A stretch of 64,000 nucleotides of DNA. Origin: Terriglobia bacterium (GTDB taxonomy: Bacteria; Acidobacteriota; Terriglobia; Terriglobales; SCQP01). The position numbers were made by a program, and so were the translations under genes. The stretch is taken from assembly GCA_021323595.1 (NCBI GenBank), contig JAJPKR010000026.1, positions 1 to 64,000 of the forward strand, in the 5' to 3' direction. This document shows, piece after piece, positions 63,984 through 64,000 of the stretch; positions within the stretch are counted from its first letter, which is position 1; each line of letters starts with the position of its first letter. The notes beneath the pieces are model-generated. The model had not been told where the DNA came from. It saw only the letters and a program-made list of their open reading frames with translations, and ran no database searches.

Positions 63984-64000
63984 ATGGCGACGGTCGCGTG
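63984..64000 (+). CDS. Start of the next gene (truncated by the window edge)
   Basis: ATG at 63984 with a GCGGAGGA ribosome-binding site (63971-63978), 14 bp after the Wzy-like stop and in the same direction. Only MATVA and a partial codon are visible, so nothing can be said about the product beyond probable membership of the exopolysaccharide operon. Confidence 0.35.

Overview
The window is one contiguous, G+C-rich piece of a bacterial chromosome, densely packed with genes on both strands. The likely host is a member of the Acidobacteriota. The evidence is an 'orphan' duplicated FtsX/MacB-type permease (ADOP type, 11715-14099), a PQQ dehydrogenase, FecR-type anti-sigma and small secreted proteins of a kind I associate with that phylum. 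There is no rRNA operon or marker phylogeny, so the phylum is an inference.

Layout. 1-3318 (minus): str operon, rpsL-rpsG-fusA-tuf, with a good promoter. 3502-9851: HU-like protein, galK, larB, then purF-metE (4-bp overlap). 9897-15671: a probable integrated island. A ~120-bp imperfect direct repeat that includes the 3' end of a tRNA-Gly(CCC) gene lies at both ends. Between the copies are a small AraC-like HTH protein, a secreted 63-aa eight-cysteine peptide with a spider-toxin-like knottin cysteine pattern, a membrane-anchored DsbA-like oxidoreductase, the ADOP permease and a frameshifted tyrosine integrase. 15696-20575: small coiled-coil protein, thioredoxin-like secreted protein, an OprB-like porin plus NRAMP-type transporter behind a ~200-nt structured leader, and an RDD protein. 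20643-27463 (minus): ECF sigma factor and a large FecR anti-sigma protein, then two ATPase/permease ABC pairs. 27672-30358: groES-groEL under CIRCE control, and tatA. 30550-37545: gph, rsmD, a PQQ dehydrogenase preceded by a rhodanese gene with an in-frame TGA and a SECIS-like hairpin, lepB, a deoxyhypusine-synthase-like gene and an unknown gene. 37665-45580: dprA, topA, a CoA-disulfide-reductase-like flavoprotein, pilT, recX and a HAD phosphatase. 45538-48918 (minus): a probable leucine/acyl-CoA catabolic operon. 49077-55401: ferritin-like protein, ligA, an unknown membrane protein, a MoxR ATPase, a secreted protein behind a sigma-54-type promoter, and phhB. 55491-64000: an exopolysaccharide cluster (FkbM methyltransferase, LuxR regulator, short UDP-glucose dehydrogenase-like enzyme, Wza, Wzc, degenerate GGDEF-like protein, sugar transferase, Wzy-like polymerase).

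The two observations most worth following are (i) the knottin-like peptide with its adjacent oxidative-folding enzyme and permease inside the tRNA-Gly island, and (ii) the candidate selenocysteine rhodanese at 34470-34883, whose coding frame continues for 49 codons past a TGA placed where I recall relatives having cysteine. All function calls come from reading motifs; no database search was possible.
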